Origin: Burkholderiaceae bacterium
GTDB taxonomy: Bacteria; Pseudomonadota; Gammaproteobacteria; Burkholderiales; Burkholderiaceae_C
Length of the DNA stretch: 64,000 bases
NCBI GenBank assembly: GCA_019745555.1
Contig: JAIESX010000034.1
Coordinates: 16,938 to 80,937, forward strand
Direction: 5' to 3'
A program made the position numbers and the translations under genes. The notes below the pieces were generated by a model. It was given only the letters and a program-made list of their open reading frames with translations, had not been told where the DNA came from and searched no databases. Numbering within the stretch: position 1 is the stretch's first letter; every line of letters starts with the position of its first letter. Below are positions 18,673-27,805 of the stretch, piece after piece.

Positions 18673-18948
18673 CTACGAGAGCGTTTCGATGGCGATGGCA
18701 TGCACGCCCTGGGCGATGAAATCTTGCAGCGCATCATACACAAGGCGATGCCGCGCCACGCGTGACAGATCTGTAAACAAAGGTGTCGCAATGCGCACCC
18801 GGAAATGGGTGCCCCAGCCCGTGCCGTTGGCCCCGGCATGGCCGGCGTGGGCGGCGCTTTCGTCGATGACTTCGAGCTGCGTGGGCCGCAGGCGTTCGCG
18901 CAGCCGCTCGGCCATGCGGCCCGCCAGTTCCTGCTCCGGGACGCTCAT
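18673..18948 (-). CDS. BolA-family protein
   Basis: A 91-residue BolA/IbaG-fold protein. The ATG at 18948 overlaps the stop of the yciB gene (ATGA), which fixes the start. The family helix-turn pattern is visible: [16 protein letters not shown], then [28 protein letters not shown] with the conserved HRLVYDAL element. An insertion around residues 33-45 ([13 protein letters not shown]) is His/Gly-rich and includes the loop that in BolA proteins carries the cluster-coordinating His. BolA proteins work with monothiol glutaredoxins in iron-sulfur trafficking and affect morphology and stress response. The link with the septation protein YciB is a common neighbourhood in Burkholderiales. Confidence 0.88.
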   Translation of the reverse strand: MSVPEQELAGRMAERLRERLRPTQLEVIDESAAHAGHAGANGTGWGTHFRVRIATPLFTDLSRVARHRLVYDALQDFIAQGVHAIAIETLS

Positions 18949-19478
18949 GTGGGATCGGACTTGAGATGGCGGGCGATGTACAGGCCCTGGCCGATGATGA
19001 AGACCAGAGGGAACACATAGCCCCAGAGCTTGAAGTTGACCCATGTCTCGGTACTGTAGAAGGCCGCCACATAGCCGTTGAGTGCGGCCATGAAGGCGCA
19101 GTAGGCGATCCAGGCCAGGTTCAGGCGCAGCCAGACGCCACCGGGAAGCTCCAGCTGGCTGCCCAACAGGATCTGCAGGAAGTTCTTGCGCCAGATCCAG
19201 AGCGCCAGGGCCAGGGCCAGGGCCATGGCGCCGTAGAGCACGGTGGGCTTCCACTTGATGAAGCGCTCGTCCTGCAGGAAGAGGGTGAGCGCGCCGAAGA
19301 CCAGGATCAGCAGCAGGGTGACCTTGTGCATGGTCTGCAGCTTGCGGTCGATGGCATAGATCAGGACCATCTGGAGCACGGTGGCCGCCATGAGCACGCC
19401 CGTGGCGACGTAGATGTCGTAGAACTTGTAGGCGCCGAAGAACAGCAGCAGAGGAAAGAAGTCGATCAGGAGTTTCAT
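18945..19478 (-). CDS. yciB: Inner-membrane septation protein A
   Basis: A 177-residue polytopic membrane protein of the YciB/IspZ family, implicated in cell-envelope synthesis and septation. Five or more hydrophobic segments are visible ([18 protein letters not shown] at the start, [47 protein letters not shown], and [15 protein letters not shown]). The conserved beginning [13 protein letters not shown] confirms the ATG at 19478. The gene is upstream of bolA with ATGA overlap and lies 40 bp after the msrB stop codon, so msrB, yciB and bolA may share a transcript with selO upstream. Confidence 0.92.
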   Translation of the reverse strand: MKLLIDFFPLLLFFGAYKFYDIYVATGVLMAATVLQMVLIYAIDRKLQTMHKVTLLLILVFGALTLFLQDERFIKWKPTVLYGAMALALALALWIWRKNFLQILLGSQLELPGGVWLRLNLAWIAYCAFMAALNGYVAAFYSTETWVNFKLWGYVFPLVFIIGQGLYIARHLKSDPT

Positions 19479-19518
19479 GGCGGCAGGCAATGCAGCCCGC
19501 ATTATCGCGGGCGGCGCC

Positions 19519-19926
19519 TCAGTCCTTGTGTTCGATGGCGGCCGAGTTGATGCAGTAGCGCAGGCCCGTGGGGGCAGGGCCGTCCTCGAACACATGGCCC
19601 AGGTGGGCGCCGCACTGCGCGCAGACGGTTTCGACGCGGATCATGCCGTGGCTGGTGTCGCGCCGCTCCTCGATGGCGTGGGGCTGCGCCGGTTCGTAGA
19701 AGCTGGGCCAGCCGCAGCCGGCGTCGAACTTCGTGTCGGCCTCGAAGAGACGGGCACCGCAGCAGATGCAGCTGTAGTGGCCGGGTTTCCAGAAATCGGC
19801 ATACCGGCCGGTGAACGGCCGCTCGGTGGCGGCGTGGCGCGTGACCTGGTAGGCGCCGGGCTCGGCCTGCTTGGCGGCCAGCAGGGCTTTCCATTCTTCG
19901 GCGGTTTTCTGGATGGTGTAGTTCAT
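19519..19926 (-). CDS. msrB: Peptide-methionine (R)-S-oxide reductase
   Basis: A 135-residue MsrB that reduces methionine-R-sulfoxide in proteins. Zinc-binding CxxC pairs are present (CICCGARLF and [12 protein letters not shown]), and the catalytic Cys lies in RYCINSAAI near the C-terminus. [10 protein letters not shown] and [10 protein letters not shown] are family signatures. There is no signal peptide, so the enzyme is cytoplasmic. It starts 4 bp after the selO stop codon, which suggests a shared transcript with this protein AMPylator linked to redox stress. Confidence 0.96.
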   Translation of the reverse strand: MNYTIQKTAEEWKALLAAKQAEPGAYQVTRHAATERPFTGRYADFWKPGHYSCICCGARLFEADTKFDAGCGWPSFYEPAQPHAIEERRDTSHGMIRVETVCAQCGAHLGHVFEDGPAPTGLRYCINSAAIEHKD

Positions 19927-19930
19927 GGTG

Positions 19931-21424
19931 TCAGGAAGAGCAGCTGATCTCGATGGAGGCGGCCCAGTCGGGCGGGAAGCCGGCTTCGGCCTCATGGCCG
20001 GGGTGTTCGTCAAAGGGATGTTCCAGCAGGACCAGAAGTTTCGCCACGCCCGAGTAATCCTTCTCGCGGGCCTGGCGGATGGCCAGCTCACCCAGGTGGT
20101 TGCGCAGCACGAACTTGGGGTTGACGGCGAGCATGCCGGCCGCGGCCGCCCGTGTGTCCTCCAGCGCCAGCCGTGCTTCGTAGCGGCCCAGCCAGGCGTC
20201 GAAAGCGGCACGGTCGACGAACAGGTCGCGCACCGCATTTGCGCCACCGCCGGCTGCGTAGTGGCTCAGACGGCGCCAGAAGATGGTGTGATCCGTCTTC
20301 TCCTGTGCCAGCAGGCGCAGGGTGTCCTCGACCAGTTCGCGGTCGCCGGTCTCCTGGCGCTGCAGCCCCAGTTTGGTGCGCAGCCGGGCCTCGAGCTCGG
20401 CGGGGTAGCGCGTGCGGTAGCTCTCCAGCGCCGCCAGGGCCAGCTCCTGCTCACCGATCAGGGGCAGCAGGGCCTGGCCCAGGCAGAAGAGGTTCCAGTA
20501 GGCGATATTGGGCTGGCGTGCAAAGGCGTAGCGGCCCTGGGTGTCGGAGTGGTTGCAGATGTGGGCCGGGTCGTAGCCGTCGAGGAACTGGAAGGGGCCG
20601 TAGTCCAGGGTCAGACCCAGGATGCTCATGTTGTCGGTGTTCATCACGCCGTGGCAAAAGCCCACGGCCTGCCACTGAGCCAGCAGGGCGGCGGTCTTTT
20701 CGCTCACGGCTTCGAGCAGGGCGGCGTAGGCGTTGCCCCCGAACTTCTCCGTGGTCCGGCACGCGGGGTAATAACTGTCGATCACGAAGTCGGCCAGGCG
20801 GCGCAGTTCCTCCGGGCGGTCGTTGGCAGCGAAGTGCTCGAAGTGCCCGAAGCGGATGAAGCTGGGCGCCACGCGCGTGACCACGGCTGCGGTCTCGATC
20901 TCCTCGCGGCGTACGGGCGCGTCCGAGCCCGTGACACAGAGCGCGCGCGTGGTGGGGATGCCCAGGCCGTGCATGGCTTCGCTGCAGAGAAACTCCCGGA
21001 TAGAAGAGCGCAGCACCGCCCGGCCGTCGCCCATGCGGGAATAGGGTGTGCGCCCCGCGCCCTTGAGCTGGATCTCCAGGCCGCCCGCGGTCTCGCCCAG
21101 CAGCAGGGCCCGGCCGTCACCCAGCTGGCCAGCCCAGACGCCGAACTGGTGGCCGCTGTAGACCGTGGCCACCGGCTGGCTGCCGGCCAGCGGCCGGTTG
21201 CCGCTGAGTGCCTGCAGCAGTTCGTCCGAGCGGACCCAGTCGGACGGCAGGCCCAGCAGCTCGCCCACCGCGCGACTCTGGCCCACCCAATAGGGAGCGG
21301 GCAGGTGCTGCGGGGGCAGGGCGGTGTGGAAGGCCGGACCGAGCGCGGCGTAACGGTTGACCCAGGTCAAACCGCTGGCCATGGCGGCGGCTTGATCCTG
21401 GACGGCATCGATGGCGAGGGACAT
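19931..21424 (-). CDS. selO: Protein adenylyltransferase SelO (YdiU family)
   Basis: A 497-residue SelO pseudokinase-fold enzyme. SelO proteins transfer AMP from ATP to Ser/Thr/Tyr of target proteins, with links to redox homeostasis. Family hallmarks: [77 protein letters not shown] and DYGPFQFLD. The third residue from the C-terminus is Cys (SCSS), the position that is selenocysteine in eukaryotic SelO. The start at ATG 21424 gives the usual length; the frame is open further upstream, but that part overlaps the divergent acyl-CoA ligase leader and looks non-coding. Forms a probable operon with msrB. Confidence 0.95.
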   Translation of the reverse strand: MSLAIDAVQDQAAAMASGLTWVNRYAALGPAFHTALPPQHLPAPYWVGQSRAVGELLGLPSDWVRSDELLQALSGNRPLAGSQPVATVYSGHQFGVWAGQLGDGRALLLGETAGGLEIQLKGAGRTPYSRMGDGRAVLRSSIREFLCSEAMHGLGIPTTRALCVTGSDAPVRREEIETAAVVTRVAPSFIRFGHFEHFAANDRPEELRRLADFVIDSYYPACRTTEKFGGNAYAALLEAVSEKTAALLAQWQAVGFCHGVMNTDNMSILGLTLDYGPFQFLDGYDPAHICNHSDTQGRYAFARQPNIAYWNLFCLGQALLPLIGEQELALAALESYRTRYPAELEARLRTKLGLQRQETGDRELVEDTLRLLAQEKTDHTIFWRRLSHYAAGGGANAVRDLFVDRAAFDAWLGRYEARLALEDTRAAAAGMLAVNPKFVLRNHLGELAIRQAREKDYSGVAKLLVLLEHPFDEHPGHEAEAGFPPDWAASIEISCSS

Positions 21425-21549
21425 GCTGGCATTGTCACGCAGAGGACGTAGGCCGGTCCCGATCAGGGGCTTACCCTCAGTGGAAAGGCCTCGGGCTTGC
21501 GCCATACTGGCAGCGAATACCACGAGCCATAAGAAGAGGAGACCTGTCC

Positions 21550-23193
21550 ATGCTCGGATTGATGCAAAGCCAGCCGCTGCTGATTTCTTCCCTGATCGAC
21601 TTCGCCGAACGCCACCATGGCGACGCCGAGATCGTTTCGCGCCGGGTCGAGGGCGACATCCATCGCTACACCTACCGCGACGTCGCGGCGCGTTCACGGC
21701 GCGTGGCCAACGCGCTGGATGCGCTGAAGCTGGCCTTCGGCGACCGGGTGGCCACGCTGGCCTGGAATGGCTACCGCCATCTGGAGCTGTATTTCGGCGT
21801 CAGCGGCTCGGGCCGGGTGCTGCACACCATCAACCCACGCCTGCACCCGGAGCAGATCGCCTGGATCGCCAACCATGCCGAAGACCAGGTGCTGTGCTTC
21901 GACCTGACCTTCCTGCCCATCATCCAGGCCGTGCACGCCAAGTGCAGCACCGTGAGGCACTGGATCGCCTTGTGCGATGCAGACAAGCTGCCGAAGGACA
22001 GTGGCATCCCTGGCCTGCAGAGCTATGAGGGCTGGATCGGCGCCCAATCCGAAAAATACCGCTGGCCCGAGTTCGACGAGAACTCGGCCTCGAGCATGTG
22101 CTACACCAGCGGTACCACGGGCAACCCCAAGGCCGCGCTCTACAGCCACCGTTCCACCATCCTGCACGCCTATGCCGCGGCGCTGCCCGATGTGATGTGC
22201 CTGAGCGCGCGCGACTCCGTGCTGCCCGTCGTCCCCATGTTCCACGTCAACGCCTGGGGCATCCCGTATTCGGCGGCGCTGACTGGCGCCAAGCTGGTCT
22301 TCCCGGGCCCGGCGCTGGACGGCAAATCCATCTACGAGCTGATCGAGGCCGAGCGGGTGAGCTATGCCGCGGGCGTGCCCACGATCTGGCAGATGCTGCT
22401 GGGCCACCTGAAGCCCAACAACCTCAAGTTCTCCACGCTCAAGCGCACGGTGATCGGCGGCTCGGCCTGCCCGCCGGCCATGATCACCGCCTTCCGCGAA
22501 GACTATGGGGTGGAAGTGCTGCACGCCTGGGGCATGACCGAGATGTCCCCGCTGGGCACGCTGTGCACGCTCAAGAACAAGCACCTCACGCTGCCCGAGT
22601 CCGAGCAGATGAAGATCCGCCTCAAGCAGGGCCGGGCCATCTACGGTGTCGACATGAAGATCGTTGGCGGCGACGGTCAGGAGCTGCCCTGGGACGGCAA
22701 GGCCTATGGCGACCTGCTGGTGCGCGGGCCCTGGATCCTGCGCGAGTACTTCAAGGGCGAGGGCGGTGATCCACTGCGCAAGGATGCGGACAGCAAGGGC
22801 TGGTTCCCGACCGGCGACGTGGCCACCATCGATCCTGACGGCTATATGCAGATCACCGATCGCAGCAAGGACGTGATCAAGTCCGGTGGCGAGTGGATCA
22901 GCTCCATCGACGTGGAGAACATCGCCGTGGCCCACCCGGCCGTGGCCATGGCAGCCTGCATCGGTGTGCGGCACCCCAAGTGGGACGAGCGGCCGGTGGT
23001 GGTGGTGGTGAAGAAACCGGGCGCCGAGGTCAGCAAGGAGGAGCTGCTGAAGTTCTACGAGGGCAAGACGGCCAAATGGCAGATCCCGGACGATGTGATC
23101 TTCGTCGACGCCATTCCCCTGGGTGCCACCGGCAAGATGCTGAAGACCCGGCTGCGCGAGACACTCAAGGACTACAAGCTGCCGGGCACGTGA
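21550..23193 (+). CDS. Medium/long-chain acyl-CoA synthetase (AMP-forming)
   Basis: A 547-residue ANL-superfamily ligase that activates a carboxylic acid as acyl-AMP and then acyl-CoA. The P-loop [16 protein letters not shown] lies near residue 180, A5-like [12 protein letters not shown] near 320, the [12 protein letters not shown] and [16 protein letters not shown] hinge region around 420-445, and the catalytic Lys in [13 protein letters not shown] near the end. It is similar in layout to FadD3/AlkK-type ligases for medium-chain or aromatic side-chain acids. The ATG at 21550 has an AGAGGAGA Shine-Dalgarno. It heads a plus-strand block with a LIV-type transporter and beta-oxidation genes, so it probably activates the imported substrate. 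Confidence 0.92.
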   Translation: MLGLMQSQPLLISSLIDFAERHHGDAEIVSRRVEGDIHRYTYRDVAARSRRVANALDALKLAFGDRVATLAWNGYRHLELYFGVSGSGRVLHTINPRLHPEQIAWIANHAEDQVLCFDLTFLPIIQAVHAKCSTVRHWIALCDADKLPKDSGIPGLQSYEGWIGAQSEKYRWPEFDENSASSMCYTSGTTGNPKAALYSHRSTILHAYAAALPDVMCLSARDSVLPVVPMFHVNAWGIPYSAALTGAKLVFPGPALDGKSIYELIEAERVSYAAGVPTIWQMLLGHLKPNNLKFSTLKRTVIGGSACPPAMITAFREDYGVEVLHAWGMTEMSPLGTLCTLKNKHLTLPESEQMKIRLKQGRAIYGVDMKIVGGDGQELPWDGKAYGDLLVRGPWILREYFKGEGGDPLRKDADSKGWFPTGDVATIDPDGYMQITDRSKDVIKSGGEWISSIDVENIAVAHPAVAMAACIGVRHPKWDERPVVVVVKKPGAEVSKEELLKFYEGKTAKWQIPDDVIFVDAIPLGATGKMLKTRLRETLKDYKLPGT

Positions 23194-23256
23194 ACGGAAT
23201 GTCCCCGCGCGATGTATGGCCTGCCCTGGCAGGCCGGAGTCGCAAAGGCGATAGTT

Positions 23257-23272
23257 CTAGGGCAATCCCTAG
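23257..23272. promoter_or_regulatory. Perfect inverted repeat upstream of the LIV-type transporter genes
   Basis: CTAGGG, spacer CAAT, CCCTAG: a perfect 6+6 inverted repeat located 64-79 bp upstream of the binding-protein start codon. It has no T tract, so it is not a terminator. It could be an operator for the transporter operon. Function inferred from position only. Confidence 0.4.
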
Positions 23273-23335
23273 CGCGCCCCAGGTTGAATTTGGTTACGCT
23301 GCATTTGTTCATTCTGACAACGAGGAGATGGCCCC

Positions 23336-24568
23336 ATGAAGTTCACCGTGAAATTTGTGACTGCCGCCGCGACCCTGGCGTTCGCCGGCGCCGCTTTCGC
23401 CCAGAAGGGCGAGACGGTCAAGATCGCCTGGATCGATCCGCTCTCGGGCCTGATGGCACCGGTGGGCAACAACCAGGTGCGCAGCTTCCAGTACTTTGGC
23501 GAGAAGTTCAGCGGCGCCGGCAACCCGGCCGGCGTGAAGTTCGAAGTCATCGCCATGGACAACAAGCTCAGCCCCGCCGAGAGCCTGAACCACCTCAAGG
23601 CCGCCATCGACCAGGGCGTGCGCTACATCACCCAGGGCAACGGCTCCTCGGTGGCCGGCGCGCTGATCGATGCGGTGAACAAGCACAATGAGCGCAACCC
23701 TGGCAAGGAAGTGCTCTTCCTGAACCACTCGGCCGTGGACCCGGACTTCACCAACAGCAAGTGCAGCTACTGGCACTTCCGCTTCGACGCCGACACCTCG
23801 ATGAAGATGGAGGCCATCACGACCTTCATGAAGGACCAGAAAGACGTCCAGAAGGTCTACCTGCTGAACCAGAACTACTCGCACGGCCACCAGGTCGCGG
23901 CCTTCGCCAAGGAGAACCTCAAGCGCAAGCGCCCGGATGTCCAGATCGTCGGCGAGGACCTCCACCCCCTGGCCCAGGTGCGTGACTTCGCGCCCTACAT
24001 CGCCAAGATCAAGGCCTCGGGCGCCGACACCGTGATCACCGGCAACTGGGGTTCCGACCTGGCGCTGCTGGTCAAGGCGGCCAACGAAGGCGGCTACACC
24101 GGCAAGTTCTACACCTATTACACCGGTGTGAGCGGCACGCCCACGGCCCTGGGCCAGAACAGCGCTGGTCGCGTCTTCCAGGTCTCCTACAACCACTACA
24201 ACATGGGTGGTGACATGGGCAAGTGGCAGGCCGAGTACAAGGAAAAGTTCAAGGACGACTTCTACACCGGCTCGGTGATCCATATCTACAAAGCCCTGGG
24301 TGAAGCCATGGCCAAGGCCAAGTCCACCGATCCGGTCAAGGTGGCTGCGGCCCTGGAAGGACTGAAGTTCAAGAGCTACAACGGTGAAGTCGAGATGCGC
24401 AAGGCCGACCACCAGCTGCAGCAGCCGCTGTTCCTGACGGTCTGGCAGAAGGCGGACAAGAAGTTCCCCTACAGCCCCGAGAACACCGGCATGACGCTGG
24501 CCCTGGTCAAGGAATTCCCGGCCTATGTGTCGAGCACGCCGACCAGCTGCCAGATGAAGCGCCCCTGA
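23336..24568 (+). CDS. LIV-type ABC transporter periplasmic substrate-binding protein
   Basis: A 410-residue periplasmic binding protein of the leucine/isoleucine/valine type. The ATG at 23336 follows GAGGAG. Residues 1-22 are a signal peptide ending AFAQ. The mature part begins ETVKIAWIDPLSGLMAPVG and contains ITQGNGSSVAGALIDAV and NLKRKRPDVQIVGEDLHPL typical of the family. The ligand cannot be read from the sequence; the acyl-CoA ligase upstream and the beta-oxidation genes downstream favour a carboxylic or aromatic acid over branched-chain amino acids. A terminator-like hairpin separates it from the permease genes, which would give higher expression of the binding protein. Confidence 0.9.
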   Translation: MKFTVKFVTAAATLAFAGAAFAQKGETVKIAWIDPLSGLMAPVGNNQVRSFQYFGEKFSGAGNPAGVKFEVIAMDNKLSPAESLNHLKAAIDQGVRYITQGNGSSVAGALIDAVNKHNERNPGKEVLFLNHSAVDPDFTNSKCSYWHFRFDADTSMKMEAITTFMKDQKDVQKVYLLNQNYSHGHQVAAFAKENLKRKRPDVQIVGEDLHPLAQVRDFAPYIAKIKASGADTVITGNWGSDLALLVKAANEGGYTGKFYTYYTGVSGTPTALGQNSAGRVFQVSYNHYNMGGDMGKWQAEYKEKFKDDFYTGSVIHIYKALGEAMAKAKSTDPVKVAAALEGLKFKSYNGEVEMRKADHQLQQPLFLTVWQKADKKFPYSPENTGMTLALVKEFPAYVSSTPTSCQMKRP

Positions 24569-24590
24569 AGCCCCCGGCTTCAGTGCAGGG

Positions 24591-24628
24591 AAGGGCCCGA
24601 TGCCTGTGACCTTCGGGCCCTTTTTTTG
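24591..24628 (+). terminator. Terminator or attenuating hairpin between binding-protein and permease genes
   Basis: GGGCCCGA (24593-24600) pairs with TCGGGCCC (24613-24620) and is followed by seven T residues. It is placed 24 bp after the binding-protein stop codon. Partial termination here would raise the ratio of binding protein to membrane components, as is common in ABC transporter operons. Confidence 0.85.
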
Positions 24629-24699
24629 TCCAAATGAAACGTACAGATTGACGCTGCGACACTGACGTCTGCGCGGCAGACAGGGAAAGACGGGATCCA

Positions 24700-25716
24700 A
24701 TGGAGTTCTTCATCATCTCCATGCTCAACGGCCTGAGCTACGGGCTCTTGCTGTTCATGCTCAGCTCCGGGCTGACGCTGATTTTCAGCATGATGGGCGT
24801 GCTCAACTTCGCCCACGCGAGCTTCTACATGCTGGGGGCCTACATCGGCTACAGCGTGGCCAAGTTCGTAGGCTTCTGGCCGGGGCTCATCATCGCGCCC
24901 CTGGTCGTGGGCCTGCTGGGGGCGGTGTTCGAACGCCTGGCTCTGCGCAAGGTGCACAAGTACGGTCACGTGCCCGAACTGCTGATCACTTTCGGCCTGT
25001 CCTACATCATCCTGGAGCTGGTGCAGCTGGCCTGGGGCCGGATCGCCGTGGAGTTCCGCCCGCCCGAGCTGCTGCAGGGCCCGATGTTCACCCTGCTGAA
25101 CCATGCGAGCGAAGGCATCAGCCTGATCTGGGGCCAGGCCCCGGCGGAGCTTTGCCAGACGGCCGTGTGCTCGCCGTTCCCGGCCACGCGCGGTTTCATG
25201 ATGCTGGTGGCGCTGTTCATGCTGCTCGCACTCTGGCTCATGCTCACGCGCAGCCGCATCGGCCTGGTCATCCAGGCTGCGCTCTCGCACCCCGAGATGG
25301 TGGAAGCCCTGGGTCACAACGTGCCGCGGGTCTTCATGCTGGTTTTCGGCGCTGGCTCGGCACTGGCCGGTCTGGGTGGCGTGATTGGTGGCAGCACCTT
25401 TGTGACCGAGCCGGCCATGGCGGCCACCGTGGGCTCGGTGATCTTCGTTGTCGTGGTGGTGGGCGGCCTGGGCTCGCTCTCGGGGGCCTTCCTGGCCTCG
25501 GTGCTGATCGGCGTGATCCAGACCTTTGCCGTCGCCTTCGACTATTCCTTCCTGACCCTTGCGCAGCAGCTGGGGTGGGAACTCAGCGCCGCCGCGCGCA
25601 ACAACTCGGTGCTCAAGCTCACGCTCTCGCAGGTGGCACCCATCCTGCCCTATCTCTTCCTGGTCCTGATCCTGATCTTCCGGCCCAAGGGGCTGCTCGG
25701 AACGCGGGAGGAATAA
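24700..25716 (+). CDS. LIV-type ABC transporter permease (LivH-like)
   Basis: A 338-residue polytopic inner-membrane permease of the LivH type, longer than E. coli LivH by about 30 residues because of a loop near residues 130-160 (GQAPAELCQTAVCSPFPATRG). About eight or nine hydrophobic segments are visible, with the family element GLTLIFSMMGVLNFAHASFYMLG at the N-terminus and VVVVGGLGSLSGAFLAS near the C-terminus, the latter being the cytoplasmic coupling region to the ATPases. It is 4 bp upstream of the livM-like gene. Confidence 0.92.
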   Translation: MEFFIISMLNGLSYGLLLFMLSSGLTLIFSMMGVLNFAHASFYMLGAYIGYSVAKFVGFWPGLIIAPLVVGLLGAVFERLALRKVHKYGHVPELLITFGLSYIILELVQLAWGRIAVEFRPPELLQGPMFTLLNHASEGISLIWGQAPAELCQTAVCSPFPATRGFMMLVALFMLLALWLMLTRSRIGLVIQAALSHPEMVEALGHNVPRVFMLVFGAGSALAGLGGVIGGSTFVTEPAMAATVGSVIFVVVVVGGLGSLSGAFLASVLIGVIQTFAVAFDYSFLTLAQQLGWELSAAARNNSVLKLTLSQVAPILPYLFLVLILIFRPKGLLGTREE

Positions 25717-25720
25717 GACC

Positions 25721-27013
25721 ATGGCCAAGCAACATTACGAATTCAAACCCTACAACGTCGGCCGCTGGATCATCTGGGGCCTGTTCGCGCTGCTGCTGAT
25801 CTTTGCGCCCAGGGCTTTCACGAGCGGGCTGGGTGTGACCATGCTCTCGCAGATGGGCATCGCCATCATCGCCTGCCTGTCCTACAACATCCTGCTGGGA
25901 CAGGGCGGCATGCTCAGCTTCGGCCATGCGGTCTACTCGGGCCTGGGTTCCTACATGGCCATCCATGCGCTGAACATGGTCAGCAAGGGCAGTCTGCCCA
26001 TCCCGGTCAGCCTGCTGCCCATCGTCGGCGGCCTGGCCGGCATGTTTTTCGCCATCCTCTTCGGCTATGTGACCACGCGCAAGTCGGGCACGCCCTTTGC
26101 CATGATCACCCTGGGCATGGCCGAGCTGGTGTTCGCGATGTCCCTGATGTTCTCGGAGTTCTTCGGCGGTGAGGCCGGCGTCTCGGGCAACCGCGTCGTG
26201 GGCCAGGCCTTTTTCGGCATCACTTTCGGTCCGGGCATACAGGTCTATTACCTGATTGCGGTCTACACCTTCGTCTGCGTGGCGCTGATGTTCGCCTTTA
26301 CGCGCACGCCGCTGGGGCGCATCCTCAACGCCGTGCGCGACAACCCCGAACGGGTGGAGTTCATCGGCTACAGCACGCAGCGCGTGCGCTACATGGCCTT
26401 CATCATCTCGGGCTTCTTTGCCGGCATCGCGGGAGGCCTGGGGTCCATCCTGTTCGAGATCGTCACGGCCGAGGTCGTGGGCCCGCTGCGCTCGGGCGGC
26501 TACCTGCTGTTCACCTTCCTGGGCGGTGCGACCTTCTTCTTCGGTCCGGTCATCGGCGGCGTGCTGCTGGTGCTGGCCTCGGTGCTGCTGTCCGAGATCA
26601 CCAAGGCCTGGTTGCTTTACCTGGGTCTGGTCTTCCTCTTCATGGTCATGTACGCTCCGGGCGGCATCGCCAGCCTGATCATGATGAACCTGCGCGTCGC
26701 CAGCTTCGGCTTCCTGCGCAAGCTCTGGGTCAGCTACCTGGGGCTGGGCCTGGCGGCACTCACGCTTCTGCTGGGCGCGGCCGTGATGATCGAGATGGTC
26801 TACCACCTCCAGATGAACCTGTCGCTGGGACCGGAGCTGCGCTTCATCGGCATCCCGCTCAATGCACACGACCCCGATCACTGGTTTGGTGGTGCCTTCG
26901 TCATGCTCACGGGCCTGGGCCTCTTCGAGCTCTGCCGCCGGCACTATGTGCACGAATGGGGTGCGATCCAGGAAGACATCGAGAAGGAAATCAAGCGGAG
27001 GGAAGCGCTGTGA
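25721..27013 (+). CDS. LIV-type ABC transporter permease (LivM-like) with C-terminal extension
   Basis: A 430-residue LivM-type permease. The core (about 1-330) has the LivM signatures SYNILLGQGGMLSFGHAVYSG and GRILNAVRDNPERVEFIGYS and ISGFFAGIAGGLGSILFE. A C-terminal extension (about 340-430) contains an extra hydrophobic segment (LGLGLAALTLLLGAAVM) and a charged tail (HEWGAIQEDIEKEIKRREAL); this is longer than E. coli LivM permease cores. Good Shine-Dalgarno (GGAGGAATAAGACC). The stop overlaps the GTG start of the LivG-like gene. Confidence 0.92.
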   Translation: MAKQHYEFKPYNVGRWIIWGLFALLLIFAPRAFTSGLGVTMLSQMGIAIIACLSYNILLGQGGMLSFGHAVYSGLGSYMAIHALNMVSKGSLPIPVSLLPIVGGLAGMFFAILFGYVTTRKSGTPFAMITLGMAELVFAMSLMFSEFFGGEAGVSGNRVVGQAFFGITFGPGIQVYYLIAVYTFVCVALMFAFTRTPLGRILNAVRDNPERVEFIGYSTQRVRYMAFIISGFFAGIAGGLGSILFEIVTAEVVGPLRSGGYLLFTFLGGATFFFGPVIGGVLLVLASVLLSEITKAWLLYLGLVFLFMVMYAPGGIASLIMMNLRVASFGFLRKLWVSYLGLGLAALTLLLGAAVMIEMVYHLQMNLSLGPELRFIGIPLNAHDPDHWFGGAFVMLTGLGLFELCRRHYVHEWGAIQEDIEKEIKRREAL

Positions 27014-27804
27014 GCGGCCAACAGAACATGAACAGCCCCTGGGCTCTGGAGCTGAAAGATCTGCGCAAGAGCTTCGGCAAGACCGAGATCATCCGCGGTA
27101 TCGACCTGGCCGTGAAGCCCGGCGAGCGCGTGGCCGTGATCGGCCCCAACGGCGCCGGCAAGTCCACGCTGTTCAACCTGATCAGCGGGCGCTTCGGGCC
27201 TACGAGTGGCGAGATCCTGCTGGGCGGCCGGCGCATCGACGGCATGAAGCCCTACGAGATCAATCGCATGGGGCTGGCGCGCAGTTTCCAGATCACCAAC
27301 ATCTTCCCCAAGCTCAGCGTCTTCGAGAACCTGCGCTGCGCCGTGCTCTGGAGCCTGGGCTACCGCTACACCTTCTTCAAGTTCCTGGCGGATCTGGAAG
27401 ATGCCAACGACCGCACCGAGGAACTGCTGGAGATGATCCGGCTCGACAAGAAGCGTGACGTGCAGGCCATGAACCTGACCTATGCCGAGCAGCGTGCGCT
27501 GGAGATCGGCGTGACCATCGCGGGCGGCGCCAGCGTGGTGCTGCTGGACGAACCCACGGCCGGCATGAGCAAGAGCGAGACCGCGCGCTTCATCAAGCTG
27601 ATCCGCGAAGTCACCGAGGGCAAGACCCTGCTGACCGTGGAGCACGACATGGGCGTGGTCTTCGGCCTGGCCGACCGCATCGCCGTGGTGGTGTATGGGG
27701 AACTGCTGGCCTTCGACACGCCGGAGGCTGTGCGCGCCAATGCGCGCGTGCAGGAAGCATATCTGGGCTCGGTCGTGGCCGAGTCACAGGCGGGAGGACA
27801 TTGA
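27010..27804 (+). CDS. LIV-type ABC transporter ATP-binding protein (LivG-like)
   Basis: A 264-residue ATPase subunit. The chosen start is GTG 27010, in a GTGA overlap with the permease stop; an ATG at 27028 is an alternative. Walker A is GPNGAGKST, the signature region reads LTYAEQRALEIG in place of a canonical LSGGQ, as often in LivG-type subunits, and Walker B is VVLLDEPTAGMS with a following H-loop (TVEHDMGVVFGLADRIAV). Works with the LivF-like subunit encoded next. Confidence 0.92.
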   Translation: MSGQQNMNSPWALELKDLRKSFGKTEIIRGIDLAVKPGERVAVIGPNGAGKSTLFNLISGRFGPTSGEILLGGRRIDGMKPYEINRMGLARSFQITNIFPKLSVFENLRCAVLWSLGYRYTFFKFLADLEDANDRTEELLEMIRLDKKRDVQAMNLTYAEQRALEIGVTIAGGASVVLLDEPTAGMSKSETARFIKLIREVTEGKTLLTVEHDMGVVFGLADRIAVVVYGELLAFDTPEAVRANARVQEAYLGSVVAESQAGGH

Positions 27805-27805
27805 C

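Noticed and set aside
23218..23235. GGCCTGCC/GGCAGGCC hairpin after the acyl-CoA ligase gene as a terminator
   Set aside because: The loop would be 2-4 bases and no T tract follows; the ligase may be cotranscribed with the transporter.
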